Shown one piece after another: positions 8,823-20,989 of a stretch of DNA of 38,179 bases. Numbering within the stretch: position 1 is the first letter of the stretch; the number at the start of each line of letters is the position of its first letter. A program made the position numbers and the translations under genes. Origin of the DNA: Paracoccus binzhouensis (lineage in GTDB: Bacteria; Pseudomonadota; Alphaproteobacteria; Rhodobacterales; Rhodobacteraceae); NCBI RefSeq assembly GCF_016446475.1, contig NZ_JAEHFP010000031.1, forward strand, positions 1-38,179, given 5' to 3'. Under the pieces are notes generated by a model. The model saw only the letters and a list, made by a program, of their open reading frames with translations. It was not told the DNA's origin and did no database searches.

Positions 8823-10727
8823 ATGTTCAGAACCCGGGTTTCCCTGCTTGCCGCCACCGCCCTGCTCCTCCCCACCGCCGCCGCGGGCCAGGACGCGCAG
8901 AAGCCGGTGGTGCTGGACACGGTCGTGCTGTCGGGCGGCCTGTCGCCGGTCGTCGAAAGCGCCTATGGCCGCGCCCACAGCATCCTGACCGCCGAGGATC
9001 TGCAGGCGCACGGCTTCGTCACCGTCCAGGACGCGCTGCGCGGCCTGCCCGGCCTGGCCGTGACCTCGACCGGCGAGACGCTGACCAAGGTCCGCATCCG
9101 CGGCGGGGAATCCAACCATGTGCTGGTGCTGATCGACGGGGTCGAGGCCAATGCCCCCGGCAGCGGCGACTATGTGTTCAGCGGCCTGCTGACCGAGGAT
9201 ATCGAGCGCATCGAGGTGCTGCGCGGCCCGCAATCGACGATCTACGGCGCCAATGCCGCCGCCGGGGTGATCTCGATCACCACCCGCCGCGCCGCCGCGC
9301 CGGGGCTCAGCTACGGCGGCGGGGTCGAGATCGGCGGCCAGGGCACCCGCGCCGCCAGCGCCCATGTCCGCGCCATGGGCGAGCGCGGCCAGATCAGCTT
9401 CTCGGCCGCGACGCGCCATACCGATGGCGAGGACGCCTCGCGCACGCCGGGCGGCGATACCGAGTTCAACGACCGCGAGACCCTGACCCTCGGCGGCTCC
9501 TACGACATCAGCGAGGCGGTGACCGCCGGCTTCACCCTGCGGCGCAGCTGGCAGGAATACGGCTATGACGAATCGGTGTCCTTCGTCACCTCGCCCGAGG
9601 ATTACCTGCGCGACGAGCCCTGGACCGCAGACCGGGACGAAACCTACGGCTCGCTCTGGCTCGAGGCCGAGGCGCTGGGGGGCCGGCTGCTGAACCGCTT
9701 CGCCCTTTCGGGCAGCAACCAGGCCACCGCGCATTTCTACGACGGGCGCGCCGATTATGACGACGCCTCGCGGCTGCGCAATTTCGGCTATGTCGCCAGT
9801 TGGGCGTTGGATGGCAGCAATGCCCGCAACGCGGCCCACAAGCTGAATGTCGCCCTGACCAGCAAGCAGGAAACCTACGAGGCCAGCTTTGCCGGCGGCG
9901 GCCGCTACGAGCGCGACACCCGATCGGCGGCGCTGGAGTATCAGGGCCGGTTCCAGAACGGCTTCAGCCTGCAGGCCGGACTTCGCCGGGACATGAACGA
10001 AGCGTTCCGCGACGCGACCTCCTGGAGCATCGCCGGCGCCTGGCAACTGCCCGACCGCGACCTGCGGCTGCGCGCCGCGGCCGGCAAGGCCATCGTCAAT
10101 CCCGACATGTTCCAGCTTTACGGCTATACGCCCGGCACCTATCACGGCAACCCGGACCTCTCGCCCGAAACCAGCCGCGGCTACGAGATCGGCGCCGATC
10201 TGGGCTTTGCCGGGGGCCGGGGCCAGTTGGGAGCCACGCTGTTCACCAGCAAGGTCGAGGACATGATCGCCGGCGCCGGAGAAACCTCGACCAACATCGC
10301 CGGCACCAGCACCCGCAAGGGGTTCGAGCTGGAACTGGATCTGGAGGCGAGCGATTGGCTGCGCTTCGGGGCGAACTATACCTATACCGATGCGCATACC
10401 GCGGAAGGTGAGCCCATTGCCGGCCAGCCCCGCCACGTGCTGGGCCTGCGCGCCAGTGCCGATTTCGCCCGGGGCCGCGGCACGGTCACCGCCGACCTGC
10501 GCCATGTCGCCGGCAATTACGGCTCGGAATGGTTCCGCAACTGGACGCCGCCCACCACCGAACTGCCCGATTACGTGACCGTAAACCTGGCCGCCGGCTA
10601 TGACCTGACCGGAAATGTCCGGCTGACCGGCCGCATCGTGAACCTGTTCGACGAGGATTATTCCGAGGCCTGGGGCTATTACGGCCAGGGCCGCACCGTT
10701 TATGCGGGGCTGACGGCGCAATGGTAG
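8823..10727 (+). CDS. btuB: TonB-dependent vitamin B12 outer-membrane receptor
   Basis: A 634-residue outer-membrane receptor. There is a signal peptide (about 1-22, MFRTRVSLLAATALLLP then AAAG), and a TonB box DTVVLSG at about 32-38. The plug domain (about 45-160) has VTVQDALRGLPGLAV, KVRIRGGESNHVLVLIDGV and IERIEVLRGPQSTIYGANA. A 22-strand beta-barrel follows, ending in the expected aromatic residue (AGLTAQW). ATG 8823 has GGAAAGG 7 bases upstream. It binds cobalamins outside the cell and passes them to the periplasm using TonB/ExbBD energy. Assignment to B12 rather than siderophore follows from the riboswitch directly upstream and the btuFCD genes directly downstream. Its stop overlaps the start of btuF by 7 bases. 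Confidence 0.93.
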   Translation: MFRTRVSLLAATALLLPTAAAGQDAQKPVVLDTVVLSGGLSPVVESAYGRAHSILTAEDLQAHGFVTVQDALRGLPGLAVTSTGETLTKVRIRGGESNHVLVLIDGVEANAPGSGDYVFSGLLTEDIERIEVLRGPQSTIYGANAAAGVISITTRRAAAPGLSYGGGVEIGGQGTRAASAHVRAMGERGQISFSAATRHTDGEDASRTPGGDTEFNDRETLTLGGSYDISEAVTAGFTLRRSWQEYGYDESVSFVTSPEDYLRDEPWTADRDETYGSLWLEAEALGGRLLNRFALSGSNQATAHFYDGRADYDDASRLRNFGYVASWALDGSNARNAAHKLNVALTSKQETYEASFAGGGRYERDTRSAALEYQGRFQNGFSLQAGLRRDMNEAFRDATSWSIAGAWQLPDRDLRLRAAAGKAIVNPDMFQLYGYTPGTYHGNPDLSPETSRGYEIGADLGFAGGRGQLGATLFTSKVEDMIAGAGETSTNIAGTSTRKGFELELDLEASDWLRFGANYTYTDAHTAEGEPIAGQPRHVLGLRASADFARGRGTVTADLRHVAGNYGSEWFRNWTPPTTELPDYVTVNLAAGYDLTGNVRLTGRIVNLFDEDYSEAWGYYGQGRTVYAGLTAQW

Positions 10728-11572
10728 GGCGGCTTCGCCTTGCCGCCTGCCTGCTGGCCGGCCTGGCCCTGCCCGGTTGCCTGCAGCCCGCCGCGGCCGA
10801 TCCGCCGCGTCGGGTGCTGTCGATGAACCTCTGCACCGACCAGCTGGCGATGCTGCTGGCAGCGCCCGGGCAGCTGGTTTCGGTCTCGTATCTGGCGCGG
10901 GATCCGGCCGCCTCGACCATGGCCGAGGAGGCGGCGCGCCTGCCGGTCAATCACGGCCTGGTCGAGGAGATCTTCCTGGCCCGGCCCGATCTGGTTCTGG
11001 CCGGCGGATGGACCGCACCGGGGGCGATCCGGCTGCTGGAGCGGCTGGATGTCCCGGTCGAGGTCTTCCCGGTCGAGACCGACATCGCCGGCATCCGGGC
11101 CAATATCCGCCGCATGGGCGAGGTCCTGGACCGCGAACCCCAGGCCGAGGCGCTGCTGGCGCGCTTCGACGCCGATCTGGCGCGGCTGGCCGATGCGCCG
11201 CCCGGCCCCCGGCCGCGCGCGGCGCTTTACGAGGTGAACGGCTACAGCTCGGGCTCGGCCACCCTGGCCGGGCAGATCGTGGCGCTGGCCGGCTTCGACA
11301 ATGTTGCCGACACGCTCGGCCTGCCCGCGGGCGGCGTCCTGCCGCTGGAGACGCTGCTGCTGTCGGATCCCGACCTGCTGGTCGAGGGCCACCGCTATCC
11401 GGGCCAGGCCCGCGGGCAGGAGGTGCTGGACCACCCGGCGCTGAAGGCGCTGACCCGCGATCGCCCGGCCGAAGCGATGAGAGATCCCGAATGGATCTGC
11501 GGCAATCCCTTCATCCTGCGCGCCGTGGCGCAGCTGCGCAAGGCCCGCCTGGCGCTGGAGAGAGCACGATGA
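10721..11572 (+). CDS. btuF: Periplasmic B12-binding protein of ABC importer
   Basis: A 283-residue class III substrate-binding protein. The N terminus is a signal sequence; LALPGC gives a near-lipobox at C19, and cleavage after AAA (about residue 26) is the alternative, so lipid anchoring is undecided. The mature start RRVLSMNLCTDQLAMLL is the BtuF/FhuD-like first lobe, a long backbone helix (about 100-155) connects the lobes, and ALYEVNGYSSGSATLAGQIV begins the second. The C terminus has WICGNPFILRAVAQL. It hands cobalamin from the periplasm to BtuCD. Translation is coupled at both ends: 7-base overlap with btuB and ATGA overlap with btuC. The family also includes haem and siderophore binders; the riboswitch fixes the cobalamin reading. 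Confidence 0.9.
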   Translation: MVGRLRLAACLLAGLALPGCLQPAAADPPRRVLSMNLCTDQLAMLLAAPGQLVSVSYLARDPAASTMAEEAARLPVNHGLVEEIFLARPDLVLAGGWTAPGAIRLLERLDVPVEVFPVETDIAGIRANIRRMGEVLDREPQAEALLARFDADLARLADAPPGPRPRAALYEVNGYSSGSATLAGQIVALAGFDNVADTLGLPAGGVLPLETLLLSDPDLLVEGHRYPGQARGQEVLDHPALKALTRDRPAEAMRDPEWICGNPFILRAVAQLRKARLALERAR

Positions 11573-12567
11573 CCGCGCCGCGCCAGCCGCTGCTGATCGC
11601 CGCGCTTTCGGCGCTGGTCGTGGCGCTGTTCCTGGCCTCGCTGCTGATCGGCCCGGCCGGGATCGGGCCGGGCCAGAGCCTTGCCGCGCTGCTTGGCCGC
11701 GGCGACGAGATGCTGACCCTGGTCATGCGCGAGCTGCGGCTGCCGCGCGCCATCCTGGGCCTGCTGGTCGGCGCGGCGCTGGGGATGTCGGGCGCGGTGC
11801 TGCAGGGCTTCCTGCGCAACCCGCTGGCCGAGCCCGGGCTGATCGGCACCAGCGCCTCGGCGGCGCTGGGGGCGGTGCTGGCGATCCAGACCGGGCTGTC
11901 GGCGGCCTTTCCGCTGGGCCTGCCGCTGGCGGCACTGGCCGGCGCGGCGCTGTCGGTGCTGCTGGTGCTGGCGCTGGCCGGGCCGCGCGGCGGCACGCTG
12001 GCGCTGATCCTGGCCGGCATCGCCATCTCGGCGCTGGCGGGTGCGGGCACCTCGCTGGTGTTGAACCTGTCGCCCAATCCCTTCGCCGCCAACGAGATCG
12101 TGTTCTGGATGATGGGCTCGCTGGCGGATCGCTCGATGCTGCATGTCGGGATCGCGGCGCCGTTCATGGGCTTGGGCTTCGCGGCGCTCTGGCCCACGCG
12201 GCGCGCGCTTCAGGCGCTGACGCTGGGCGAGGATGCGGCGGCCTCCAGCGGCGTGCATCTGGGGCGGCTGCGGCTGATGCTGGTCGCGGGCATCGCCGCG
12301 CTGATCGGCAGCGCCACGGCGGTCGCGGGCACGGTCGGCTTCGTCGGGCTGGTGGTGCCGCATGTGCTGCGCCGCGCGGTCGGCGCCAGCCCGGCACGGC
12401 TGGTCCCGGCTTCGGCGCTGGGGGGCGCGGCCACGGTGCTGGTCGCCGACATCGCCGTGCGGCTGATCGCCCCGGGCCGCGACCTGAAGCTGGGGGTTCT
12501 GACGGCACTGGTCGGCGCGCCCTTCTTCCTGCACCTGATCCTGAAGACCCGGCGCGAGGGGCTGTGA
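11569..12567 (+). CDS. btuC: B12 ABC transporter permease (FecCD family)
   Basis: A 332-residue inner-membrane permease of the FecCD/BtuC family with about ten helices. Diagnostic runs are LRLPRAILGLLVGAALGMSG (about 60-80), LQGFLRNPLAEPGLIGTSA just after it, and the cytoplasmic coupling region LGEDAAASSGVHLGRLRL (about 220-240) that contacts the ATPase. VGLVVPHVLRRAVG follows, and GVLTALVGAPFFLHLIL ends the protein. The gene starts inside the btuF stop codon (ATGA, 4-base overlap), without room for another start, and is followed 2 bases later by the ATPase gene. It forms the dimeric pore for cobalamin uptake with BtuD. Confidence 0.93.
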   Translation: MTAPRQPLLIAALSALVVALFLASLLIGPAGIGPGQSLAALLGRGDEMLTLVMRELRLPRAILGLLVGAALGMSGAVLQGFLRNPLAEPGLIGTSASAALGAVLAIQTGLSAAFPLGLPLAALAGAALSVLLVLALAGPRGGTLALILAGIAISALAGAGTSLVLNLSPNPFAANEIVFWMMGSLADRSMLHVGIAAPFMGLGFAALWPTRRALQALTLGEDAAASSGVHLGRLRLMLVAGIAALIGSATAVAGTVGFVGLVVPHVLRRAVGASPARLVPASALGGAATVLVADIAVRLIAPGRDLKLGVLTALVGAPFFLHLILKTRREGL

Positions 12568-12569
12568 CC

Positions 12570-13325
12570 ATGCTGGAGCTGCGCGCCCTGTCCCTGCACC
12601 GCGCCGGCCGTCCGGTGCTGAACGGCATCGACCTGCGCATCGGCGCGGGCGAGTTCGTCGGCCTGCTGGGTCCGAACGGCGCCGGCAAGACCACGCTCTT
12701 GCGCGCGGCGCTGGGGCTTTTGCCGGCGCGGGGCCATTCCTCGCTGGCGGCGCTTTCGGTGCGCGAACGCGCCCACGCCGCCGCCTACATGCCGCAGGGT
12801 CGCGAGATCGCCTGGCCGATGCCGGTCGAGGCGCTGGTGGCGCTTGGCCGCATCGCCCATCCGCATTCCGCAGGCAGCACCGACCGCGCCGCCATCGAAC
12901 GCGCCATCGACGCGCTGCATCTGGACCCGCTGCGCCACCGCCGCGCCACCGAACTGTCGGGGGGCGAACAGGCCCGCACGCTGATCGCCCGGGCATTGGC
13001 GCAGGAGACCCCGCTGCTGATCGCCGACGAGCCGATCGCCGGGCTGGACCCGGCGGCGCAGATCGAGGTGATGCGGCTGTTCCGCCAGCTTGCCGAGCAG
13101 GGCCACGCCGTCCTGGCCTCGCTGCACGATCTGGGGCTGGCGGCGCGGCATTGCACGCGGCTGGTCATGCTGCACCAAGGCAAGATCGCCGCCGACGGCC
13201 CGCCCGAGGCGGTGCTGACCGCCGGGAACCTCGGCCGGGTCTTCGGCATCACCGCCCATCTGGTGCAGGGGCCGGGCGGGCTGATGTTCCAGCCGCTCGA
13301 CACGCTTCGGGGCGGTGCGCTTTAG
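12570..13325 (+). CDS. btuD: B12 ABC transporter ATP-binding protein
   Basis: A 251-residue ABC ATPase with all canonical motifs: Walker A GPNGAGKTT (about 36-44), Q-loop MPQGRE, signature LSGGEQAR, Walker B LLIADEP, D-loop GLDP and switch histidine in SLHDL. It powers BtuC. ATG 12570 was chosen because GAGGGG lies 8 bases upstream; a GTG at 12564 overlaps the btuC stop and would add only two residues. This ends the riboswitch-controlled btuBFCD operon; its stop is just 9 bases from the stop of the convergent glpK with no clear terminator between them. Confidence 0.92.
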   Translation: MLELRALSLHRAGRPVLNGIDLRIGAGEFVGLLGPNGAGKTTLLRAALGLLPARGHSSLAALSVRERAHAAAYMPQGREIAWPMPVEALVALGRIAHPHSAGSTDRAAIERAIDALHLDPLRHRRATELSGGEQARTLIARALAQETPLLIADEPIAGLDPAAQIEVMRLFRQLAEQGHAVLASLHDLGLAARHCTRLVMLHQGKIAADGPPEAVLTAGNLGRVFGITAHLVQGPGGLMFQPLDTLRGGAL

Positions 13326-13334
13326 CCCTGCCGG

Positions 13335-14825
<1,491 letters not shown>

Positions 14826-14891
14826 GGCGGTTCGTCGGTCCCCCGAAAGGCAGAGAGACGGGCGAGGCAGGGCCCCGCCCGCCAAGGCAGG

Positions 14892-16613
14892 TTACTGCCA
14901 GGACTTGATCAGCTCGTCATAGGAGATCGTCTCGCCCTGCGGCTTCTCGTTCTCCAGCGGGCCGACGGGCGAGCCCGCAGCGTCCAGCCATTCCTGCGCG
15001 TCCTTTTCCTCGTTCAGCTTGGGGCCCAGGTCGCCCTGCACGCCCGAGCGTTCCAGCCGGGCCAGCACCCGCTCCTGCTCGGCGCAGAGCGAATCCAGCG
15101 CCTCCTGCGGGGTCTTGGCGCCCGAGAGCGCATCGCCGATGTTCTGCCACCAGAGCTGCGCGAGCTTGGGATAGTCAGGGATGTTGGTGCCGGTCGGCGA
15201 CCATTGCACGCGGGCGGGCGAGCGGTAGAACTCGACCAGGCCGCCAAGCTGCGGCGCGCGCTCGGTGAAGGACTTGTCCTGGATCGTCGATTCGCGGATG
15301 AAGGTCAGCCCGACATGGGATTTCTTCACGTCCACGGTCTTCGAGGTCACGAATTGCGCATAGAGCCAAGCGGCCTGCGCGCGATCCACCGGCGTCGATT
15401 TCATCAGCGTCCAGGAGCCCACGTCCTGATAGCCGATCTTGGTGCCCTCGGACCAATAGGCGCCGTGCGGGCTGGGGGCCATGCGCCATTTCGGCGTGCC
15501 GTCCTCGTTCACCACCGGGGTGCCGGGCTTGACCATATCGGCGGTGAAGGCGGTGTACCAGAACATCTGCTGGGCGATGTCGCCGCGCGCCGGGACCGGG
15601 CCCGCCTCGCCGAAGGTCATGCCCATGGCCTCGGGCGGGGTGTATTTCTGCAGCCAGTCGATGGCCTTGGTCACGGCATAGACCGCCGCCGCGTCGTTGG
15701 TCGCGCCGCCGCGCGCCACGCAGGAGCCGACCGGGCGGCTGTTCTCGTCAACGCGGATGCCCCATTCGTCGACCGGCAGGCCGTTCGGCTCGCCCTTGTC
15801 GCCCATGCCGGCCATGGACATCCAGGCATCGGTATAGCGCCAGCCCAGGCTGGGATCCTTCTTGCCGTAATCCATGTTGCCCCAGGCCTTCTTGGGACCG
15901 CCCTCGATATAGGACATGTCGCGGCCGGTGAAGAACTCGGCGATGTCCTCATAGGCCGACCAGTTGACCGGAACGCCCAGGTCATAGCCGTATTTGGCCT
16001 TGAAATCGTCCTTGGTCTTCTGGTCGCTGAACCAGTCGTAGCGGAACCAGTAGAGGTTGGCGAATTGCTGGTCGGGCAGCTGATACAGGTCGCCGTCCGG
16101 CGCGGTGGTGAACTTCAGCCCGATGAAATCGTCCAGGTCCAGCGTCGGGCTGGTGAAATCCTTGCCTTCGCCGGCCATCCAGTCGGTCAGACTGCGCGCC
16201 TGCTGATAGCGCCAATGCGTGCCGATCAGGTCGCTGTCGTTGACATAGGCGTCATAGATGTTCTCGCCGGTCTGCATCTGGGTCTGCAGCTTCTCGACCA
16301 CGTCGCCCTCGCCGATCAGGTCATGAGTGACCTTGATGCCGGTGATGGCGGTGAAGGCCGGCGCCAGCACCTTGGCTTCGTATTCATGCGTGGTGATGGT
16401 TTCCGAGACCACCTTGATCTCCATCCCCGCCAGGGGCTTGGCCGCGTCGATGAACCACTGCATCTCCTTTTCCTGGTCGGCGCGCGACAGCGTCGAGAGA
16501 TCGCCGATCTCGGCGTCCAGGAACGTCTTCGCCGCCTCCATATCCGCCCAGGCGGGCACGCCCATGACCAGCAGCGCAAGCGCCATGGCCGTGGTCCTTT
16601 GCATCGGTCTCAT
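14892..16613 (-). CDS. glpV: Glycerol ABC transporter, periplasmic binding protein
   Basis: A 573-residue extracytoplasmic binding protein, long for its class but matching the GlpV type of rhizobial glycerol importers. Residues 1-23 are a clear signal peptide ending AWA with D24 as likely first mature residue. The mature protein shows the two-lobe family 1 pattern, with VSETITTHEYEAKVLAPAF, GENIYDAYVNDSDLIG and YQLPDQQFANLYWFRYDWF in the first lobe region. ATG 16613 has AGGGAGGAA 5 bases upstream, one of the strongest ribosome sites in the operon, as expected for the most abundant component. The open frame reads on upstream without a stop into the antisense of glpU codons; that extension is an artefact of high GC. 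Confidence 0.93.
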   Translation of the reverse strand: MRPMQRTTAMALALLVMGVPAWADMEAAKTFLDAEIGDLSTLSRADQEKEMQWFIDAAKPLAGMEIKVVSETITTHEYEAKVLAPAFTAITGIKVTHDLIGEGDVVEKLQTQMQTGENIYDAYVNDSDLIGTHWRYQQARSLTDWMAGEGKDFTSPTLDLDDFIGLKFTTAPDGDLYQLPDQQFANLYWFRYDWFSDQKTKDDFKAKYGYDLGVPVNWSAYEDIAEFFTGRDMSYIEGGPKKAWGNMDYGKKDPSLGWRYTDAWMSMAGMGDKGEPNGLPVDEWGIRVDENSRPVGSCVARGGATNDAAAVYAVTKAIDWLQKYTPPEAMGMTFGEAGPVPARGDIAQQMFWYTAFTADMVKPGTPVVNEDGTPKWRMAPSPHGAYWSEGTKIGYQDVGSWTLMKSTPVDRAQAAWLYAQFVTSKTVDVKKSHVGLTFIRESTIQDKSFTERAPQLGGLVEFYRSPARVQWSPTGTNIPDYPKLAQLWWQNIGDALSGAKTPQEALDSLCAEQERVLARLERSGVQGDLGPKLNEEKDAQEWLDAAGSPVGPLENEKPQGETISYDELIKSWQ

Positions 16614-16648
16614 GTTTTCCTCCCTTGGAACGAGACGTTGATCCTTGC

Positions 16649-16679
16649 GCCCCGGGGCAATCGCCGCTGCCCCCGGGGC
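16649..16679 (-). promoter_or_regulatory. Strong hairpin between glpU and glpV
   Basis: GCCCCGGGGCA (16649-16659) and TGCCCCCGGGGC (16668-16679) pair over 11 bases with one bulged base around an 8-base loop. There is no T-run on the transcribed strand. It lies in the only sizeable gap within the importer genes, just before glpV, so an RNA-processing or mRNA-stabilising role that raises binding-protein expression is plausible. Confidence 0.5.
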
Positions 16680-16693
16680 TGGTTCGAACCCGG

Positions 16694-17118
16694 TCAGACC
16701 CAGCGGAACACCGCCGCGGCATAGACAAGGCAAAGCGCCAGCCCCCACCACAGCGGCGGGCCGGCGAAGAACAGCCAGACCAGGCAGATGAAGGCCGAGC
16801 CGAGAAGCGAGATGAACAGCCGGTCGCCGCGCGTCGTCTCGATGCGCAGGATGCCCAGCCGCGGGGTTTCGGGAAAGCGGATGGCCAGGATGGTGAACAG
16901 CACCAGCAGGCTGGCGATCACCCAGAAGAACAGCGCCACCGGGAAGGTCCAGGCCATCCAGCCGCCCGGGATCATCGGCGCGGTCCAGTCCTTGGCGCCC
17001 TCGGCGACCGGCGTGGCCCAGACCAGGAAGCCCAGGATGGCGCCCATCAGCAGGGCCGCCGCGGCATAGATGGCGGGCCAGGCCCCGCGGTTCTGCGTCG
17101 GGATGGCGGCGTCGGACA

Positions 17119-17119
<1 letters not shown>
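16694..17119 (-). CDS. glpU: Small membrane subunit of glycerol ABC transporter (DUF2160)
   Basis: A 141-residue protein with about four hydrophobic segments (near 14-37, 52-78, 98-118 and 120-138), matching the DUF2160 family found only with this type of importer and named GlpU in Rhizobium. It lacks the EAA loop of a true permease and any ATPase motif, so it is an accessory of unknown mechanism. The start ATG shares one base with the glpQ stop (TGATG), so translation is coupled. The name is given by position and family; its exact biochemical role is not established. Confidence 0.85.
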
Positions 17120-17921
<802 letters not shown>

Positions 17922-17922
<1 letters not shown>

Positions 17923-18808
17923 CACATGGCCTCCGGGATGTCGGATTGGCTGCGGTCCATGCTGGTCATCACCGTGTAGAACACCCAGCTGACCAGCAGG
18001 ATCACCAGGAAATACATCAGGCTGAAGGCCGCCGCCGGGCCCAGGTCGAACTGCCCCACCGCCATCTTCACCAGGTCGATGGACAGGAAGGTGGTCGAGT
18101 TGCCGGGCCCGCCACCGGTGACGACGAAGGGCTCGGTATAGATCATGAAGCTGTCCATGAAGCGCAAGAGCACGGCGATCAGCAGCACGCCCTTCATCTT
18201 CGGCAGCTCGATATGGCGGAACACAGCCCAGCGGCTGGCCTGGTCGATCCGGGCGGCCTGGTAATAGGCCTGCGGGATGGATTGCAGCCCGGCATAGCAG
18301 AGCAGCGCCACAAGGCTGGTCCAGTGCCAGACATCCATGACGATCACGGTAATCCAGGCGTCAACGGGATCGTTGGTATAGTTGTAGTCCAGCCCCAGCG
18401 CCGCCAGCCCCCGGCCCAGCAGGCCGATATCGGTGCGGCCGAAGATCTGCCAGATCGTGCCGACGACGTTGAAGGGGATCAGCAGGGGCAGCGCCATCAG
18501 CACCAGCACCAGGCTGGACCAGAAGCCCTTCTTGGGCATGTTCAGCGCCACGAAGATGCCCAGCGGCACCTCGATGGCCAGGATGATGGCGGAAAACAGC
18601 GCCTGCCGGCCCAGCGCTTCGTGCAGGCGGTCGGAATGCACCATCTCGTCGAACCATTCCAGGCCGGCCCAGAAGAATTCGTTGTTGCCGAACGTGTCGT
18701 TGAAGGCGTAGTTCACCACCGTCATCAGCGGAATCACCGCCGAGAAGGCGACGACCACCAGCACCGGCAGCACCAGGAACCAGGCCTTGTTGTTCCAGGT
18801 CTTTTCCA

Positions 18809-18809
<1 letters not shown>
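17922..18809 (-). CDS. glpP: Glycerol ABC transporter permease 1
   Basis: A 295-residue MalF-type permease with six hydrophobic helices, the first at about 10-32 (AWFLVLPVLVVVAFSAVIPL). The coupling loop is SIPQAYYQAARIDQASRWAV (about 196-215), with the conserved A...D pattern, followed by FRHIELPKMKGVLLIAVLLR. The start ATG shares one base with the glpT stop (TGATG) and the stop shares one base with glpQ. Such chained overlaps fit fixed stoichiometry of the import complex. Confidence 0.93.
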
Positions 18810-19894
<1,085 letters not shown>

Positions 19895-19895
19895 G

Positions 19896-20975
19896 TCAGG
19901 CCGCCTTCGCATAGGCGGCCGGAGCGGCGAGGCGCTCGGCCGCGTCGAACAGGTAGACATGCGCCGGGTCCAGCCAGACCGAGAGCGGCTGGCCGGGGCT
20001 GAGCTGGTGCACCCCCTCGACCAGCCCGACCCAGCGGTCGGCGCCGTGCTCGACATGCAGGAAGGTTTCCGAGCCGGTGACCTCGGTCCCGACCAGCCGG
20101 CAGGCGAATTCGACCGCCGCCGGGGCGTGGCGGGCCAGCGACAGGTGATTGGCGCGGAACCCGGCCAGATAGGCGCCATCCGGCAGATCGGCGAAACTGC
20201 CGGCGGCCAGGGCGCTTTCGCCCAGGCTGACGGCGGCGCCCTGCTTGCGGGCACCGACGAAGTTCATCGGCGGATCGCTGAACACCCGCGCCGTGGTCGC
20301 ATCGACCGGCTGGCGATAGACGCGCGGCGTCGGGCCGAACTGCGTCACCCGCCCCTGCCACAGCGTGGCGGTCTGGCCGCCCAGCAGCAGCGCCTCCTCG
20401 GGCTCGGTGGTGGCATAGACGAAGATGGCACCCGAGGCCTCGAAGATGCGCGGGATCTCGACGCGCAATTCCTCGCGCAGCTTGTAGTCGAGATTCGCCA
20501 GCGGCTCGTCCAGCAGCACCAGCCCGGCGCCCTTGACCAGCGCCCGGGCCAGGGCGCAGCGCTGCTGCTGGCCGCCCGACAGCTCCAGCGGCTTGCGGGC
20601 CAGCATGGGCGTCAGCCGCAGCATCTCGGCGGTCTCGCGCACCTTGCGGTCGATCTCGTCCCGCGGCCGGCCCAGGATGCGCAGGGGCGAGGCGATGTTT
20701 TCATAGACCGACAGGCCGGGATAGTTGATGAACTGCTGATAGACCATGGCAACGCCGCGGTCCTGTACCCGCTGCCCGGTCACGTCCCCGCCGTCCCAGA
20801 GGATGCGGCCGGTCGAGGGCTGGTCCAGCCCCGCCATCAGCCGCATCAGGCTGGTCTTGCCCGACAGCGTCGGCCCCAGCAGCACGTTCATGGTGCCCCT
20901 TTGCAAGGTCAGGCTGGTGGGATGGATATGCACCCTTCCCCCGACCGACCGGGACACGCCCTGCAATTCCAGCAA
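19896..20975 (-). CDS. glpS: Glycerol ABC transporter ATPase lacking switch histidine
   Basis: A 359-residue MalK-type ATPase. Walker A is GPTLSGKT (34-41), Q-loop YQQFINYP (79-86), signature LSGGQQQR (132-139), Walker B LVLLDEP with E157. The H-loop position carries T190 (YATTEPEEA where GlpT has YVTHDQTEA), so the switch histidine is missing. A C-terminal TOBE-like part follows. The most plausible start is TTG at 20975: it sits shortly after GGGGGAGGAAGG, 14 bases past the glpD stop, and gives the expected MLELQGVS N terminus; no ATG or GTG is better placed. It is the partner of GlpT in the importer motor. Confidence 0.9.
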   Translation of the reverse strand: MLELQGVSRSVGGRVHIHPTSLTLQRGTMNVLLGPTLSGKTSLMRLMAGLDQPSTGRILWDGGDVTGQRVQDRGVAMVYQQFINYPGLSVYENIASPLRILGRPRDEIDRKVRETAEMLRLTPMLARKPLELSGGQQQRCALARALVKGAGLVLLDEPLANLDYKLREELRVEIPRIFEASGAIFVYATTEPEEALLLGGQTATLWQGRVTQFGPTPRVYRQPVDATTARVFSDPPMNFVGARKQGAAVSLGESALAAGSFADLPDGAYLAGFRANHLSLARHAPAAVEFACRLVGTEVTGSETFLHVEHGADRWVGLVEGVHQLSPGQPLSVWLDPAHVYLFDAAERLAAPAAYAKAA

Positions 20976-20989
20976 AGCCTTCCTCCCCC

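Noticed and set aside
7989..10721. A 910-codon open frame on the minus strand opposite btuB and the riboswitch
   Set aside because: It is antisense to a clear TonB receptor and a conserved riboswitch, has low-complexity composition rich in G, A and R, and shows no domain. High GC removes stop codons from the opposite strand.
10777..12567. Apparent BtuF-BtuC fusion of 596 codons
   Set aside because: The first 264 codons are a different frame of btuF. The permease starts at the ATGA overlap at 11569.
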